A stretch of DNA of 64,000 nucleotides from Streptomyces sp. SAI-135 (GTDB lineage Bacteria > Actinomycetota > Actinomycetes > Streptomycetales > Streptomycetaceae): positions 5,890,001-5,954,000 of the forward strand of contig NZ_JARXYP010000002.1 of assembly GCF_029893805.1 (NCBI RefSeq). The letters are read 5' to 3'. Under the pieces are notes generated by a model. The model was not told the DNA's origin. It saw only the letters and a program-made list of their open reading frames with translations, and did no database searches. A program made the translations under genes and the position numbers. Shown here in pieces: positions 62,471 to 64,000 of this stretch (position 1 is the first letter of the stretch; the number at the start of each line of letters is the position of its first letter).

Positions 62471-62830
62471 ATGGTTATGTTCTTGTTCCTGGTCATCGCG
62501 CTCGCGGTCGTGGTCGCCGCGGTGACGCTCGCCGTGGTGGGCGGCGGCGAGAGCGACGGCCCGCTGCCGGACGTCGCCCCGGAGCGGCTCCAGGACCCGC
62601 TGCCGCCCGACCGGCCGGTCAACCGCGCGGACATCGACAGCCTCCGCTTCCCGCTGACCGCCCGCGGCTACCGCATGGCGGACGTCGACGACGCGCTCAG
62701 CCGCCTCGGCGCCGAGCTCGCCGAGCGGGACGCCCGGATCGCCGACCTGGAGTCCGCGCTGGCCGGCGCCCGGGCCGCGGCCCACGTCGCCCTGCACAAG
62801 CCGGAGCACGGCCACGGGGAGCAGCAGTGA
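62471..62830 (+). CDS. DivIVA-domain membrane protein
   Basis: A 119-residue protein. An N-terminal membrane helix (MFLFLVIALAVVVAAVTLAV) is followed by an acidic linker and a short DivIVA domain (SLRFPLTARGYRMADVDDAL) with a coiled-coil tail (ELAERDARIADLESALAG). It parallels Rv1209 of the M. tuberculosis folP2-tag region. DivIVA domains bind curved membranes at poles and septa; this short form may act as a local scaffold. ATG 62471 follows GGGGAC; an ATG at 62477 is also usable. It overlaps tag by 4 bp. Confidence 0.88.
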   Translation: MVMFLFLVIALAVVVAAVTLAVVGGGESDGPLPDVAPERLQDPLPPDRPVNRADIDSLRFPLTARGYRMADVDDALSRLGAELAERDARIADLESALAGARAAAHVALHKPEHGHGEQQ

Positions 62831-63405
62831 GCGAAAGCGCCGCCCTGATCGGCCCGGACGGCGCCCCCCGCTGCCCCTGGGCGCTGTCCACGCCGGACTA
62901 CGTGACGTACCACGACGAGGAGTGGGGCCGCCCGGTCCACGGCGACGACGCCCTCTACGAGCGGCTCAGTCTGGAGGCCTTCCAGTCCGGCCTGTCCTGG
63001 ATCACCATCCTGCGCCGCCGCGAGGGCTTCCGTGCCGCCTTCGCGGGGTTCGAGATCGCCAAGGTGGCCATGTTCGGCGAGGCCGACCGCGACCGCCTGC
63101 TCCTCGACCCGGGGATCATCCGCAATCGCGCCAAGATCGACGCGACGATGGCCAACGCGCGCGTGCTGGCCGAATGGGCCCCGGGCGAGCTGGACGAACT
63201 GATCTGGTCCCACGCGCCGGCCTCGCACGCGGTCCCCAGGACCCTCGCCGACGTCCCCGCGGTCACCCCCGAGTCGACCGCCCTGTCCAAGGCCCTCAAG
63301 AAGCGCGGCCTGCGCTTCGTGGGCCCCACGACGGCGTACGCGCTGATGCAGGCGTGCGGACTGGTGGACGACCACCTGGAGACGTGCGTCGCGAGAGGTG
63401 CCTGA
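62827..63405 (+). CDS. tag: DNA-3-methyladenine glycosylase I
   Basis: A 192-residue base-excision repair enzyme that removes 3-methyladenine from alkylated DNA. The zinc-snap residues are in place: C16 (RCPWAL), H29 (VTYHDEEWG), H183 and C187 (DDHLETC). The helix-hairpin-helix region with LSLEAFQSGLSWITILRRRE and the conserved glutamate in DEEWG are typical. Length matches E. coli Tag. GTG 62827 overlaps the preceding stop. Homologous to Rv1210 in the same conserved order. Confidence 0.94.
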   Translation: MSESAALIGPDGAPRCPWALSTPDYVTYHDEEWGRPVHGDDALYERLSLEAFQSGLSWITILRRREGFRAAFAGFEIAKVAMFGEADRDRLLLDPGIIRNRAKIDATMANARVLAEWAPGELDELIWSHAPASHAVPRTLADVPAVTPESTALSKALKKRGLRFVGPTTAYALMQACGLVDDHLETCVARGA

Positions 63406-63408
63406 GCC

Positions 63409-64000
63409 CTACCGGCCCAGGTACTTGGGGGTCTCCTTGTGCACGAAGGCCCGCACCGCGATCGCGTGGTCCTCGGAGGCCCCGGCCCGCGTCTGAAGCT
63501 CGTCCTCCTTCTCCAGCGTCTGCGCCAGGGTGTGCGACAGGGCGTACGCGAGGGACTCCTTGATCGCGCCGTACGCCACCGTCGGGCCCTCGGCCAGGGC
63601 CCGCGCCACCTTCTCGGCCTCCGCGGGCAGCTCGGTGGAGGGCACGAGACGGTTCACGATCCCCAGGTCGTGCGCGTCCCGGGCCGACATGGTCCGCGGG
63701 AAGAGCAGCAGGTCGGCGGCGCGGCCCGGCCCCACCACGCGCGGCAGCGTCCACGAGATCCCGGAGTCCGCGGTCAGCGCCACCCCGGCGAACGAGGTGT
63801 TGAACGCGGCCGTGTCCGCCGCCACCCGGTAGTCCGCCGCGAGCGCGAGCCCGAAGCCGGCGCCCGCCGCGACCCCGTTCACGCCGGCCACCACCGGCTT
63901 GGGCATCTCCGTGAGCGCACGCACGATCGGGTTGTAGTGCTCCCTGACCGTGCTCATGACCTCCGTCGAGCCCTCGGCGAGCAGCCCGATGTGCTCCTTG
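63409..64000 (-). CDS. Enoyl-CoA hydratase/isomerase (5' end outside window)
   Basis: The C-terminal 196 residues of a crotonase-fold enzyme; the frame stays open past base 64000, so the first part lies outside the window. An ATG at 63957 is internal, not the start. The oxyanion-hole segment KPVVAGVNGVAAGAGFGLAL and the catalytic region ALTADSGISWTLPRVVGPGR are present, followed by AHDLGIVNRLV and the C-terminal trimerisation helix ending KYLGR. It hydrates or isomerises enoyl-CoA thioesters in fatty acid or aromatic breakdown. The stop is 4 bp from the convergent tag stop. Confidence 0.92.
   Translation of the reverse strand, partial: KEHIGLLAEGSTEVMSTVREHYNPIVRALTEMPKPVVAGVNGVAAGAGFGLALAADYRVAADTAAFNTSFAGVALTADSGISWTLPRVVGPGRAADLLLFPRTMSARDAHDLGIVNRLVPSTELPAEAEKVARALAEGPTVAYGAIKESLAYALSHTLAQTLEKEDELQTRAGASEDHAIAVRAFVHKETPKYLGR

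Noticed and set aside
63409..63957. ATG 63957 as the true start of the enoyl-CoA hydratase
   Set aside because: The frame upstream remains open to the window edge with sensible sequence (KEHIGLLAEGSTEV), and the crotonase fold needs about 60 more N-terminal residues.

Overview
The window is chromosomal DNA of a Streptomyces or a very close relative. Base composition is very high in G+C with G/C at third codon positions, GTG and TTG starts are common, and there is a mycothiol gene (mshB), a SpoIIE-type PP2C phosphatase, GntR/HutC and LysR regulators and a three-subunit Sdh/Frd operon. The content is mostly core. There is no tRNA, rRNA, CRISPR array, insertion sequence or prophage.

Layout. 1-7.7 kb: 3' part of an APC permease, ispH, ppgK, a 0.9-kb repeat-rich spacer, a DUF6542 membrane protein, ychF and an SNF2-type helicase. 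7.7-14.8 kb: a LysR regulator divergent from an SDR oxidoreductase, a serpin, a DUF4190 membrane protein, a GntR regulator, a stand-alone SPOR protein, a Nudix hydrolase and a small RsbW-like kinase. 15-21.7 kb: a PAS-PAS-GAF-PP2C-HATPase phosphatase, a coiled-coil membrane protein, a membrane-anchored GH18-like protein, an APH-fold kinase and a small membrane protein. 21.7-25.5 kb (minus strand): a coiled-coil protein, then sdhC-like (frameshifted here), sdhA and sdhB. 25.8-30.1 kb: an oligopeptide-binding lipoprotein and typA/bipA.

30.5-43.6 kb: two complete oligopeptide ABC importers in a row. The first has order C-A-B-D-F and the second A-B-C-D-F. They are separated by 1.2 kb of non-coding DNA made of a roughly 412-bp imperfect tandem duplication. 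In the second operon an 18-bp Shine-Dalgarno-bearing segment is duplicated on both sides of 157 extra bases between C and D. 43.8-50.3 kb: an S9 peptidase, a 64-aa membrane protein, mshB, a DUF6113 protein and a large membrane protein with collagen-like repeats and a peptidoglycan-binding-type exterior. 50.3-53.9 kb: a striking dyad, then ABC ATPase, ABC-2 permease, DesK-type kinase and NarL-type regulator overlapping end to end. 54-64 kb: a SirB1 protein, a GNAT enzyme, fdxA, dapC, a secreted protein, a lysozyme-like protein, dapE, a LOG-family protein, folP2, a DivIVA-like protein, tag and a partial enoyl-CoA hydratase. This last stretch resembles the dapE-folP2-tag neighbourhood of Mycobacterium tuberculosis.

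The points that reward checking are structural rather than new protein families: the sdhC frameshift; the duplicated SD/start module; two independent repeat-expanded spacers; dispersed intergenic elements that run into coding sequence; the 43-bp dyad before the ABC/two-component operon; and a repeated layout in which a -10-like hexamer lies 6-7 nt before the start codon (probable leaderless mRNAs).
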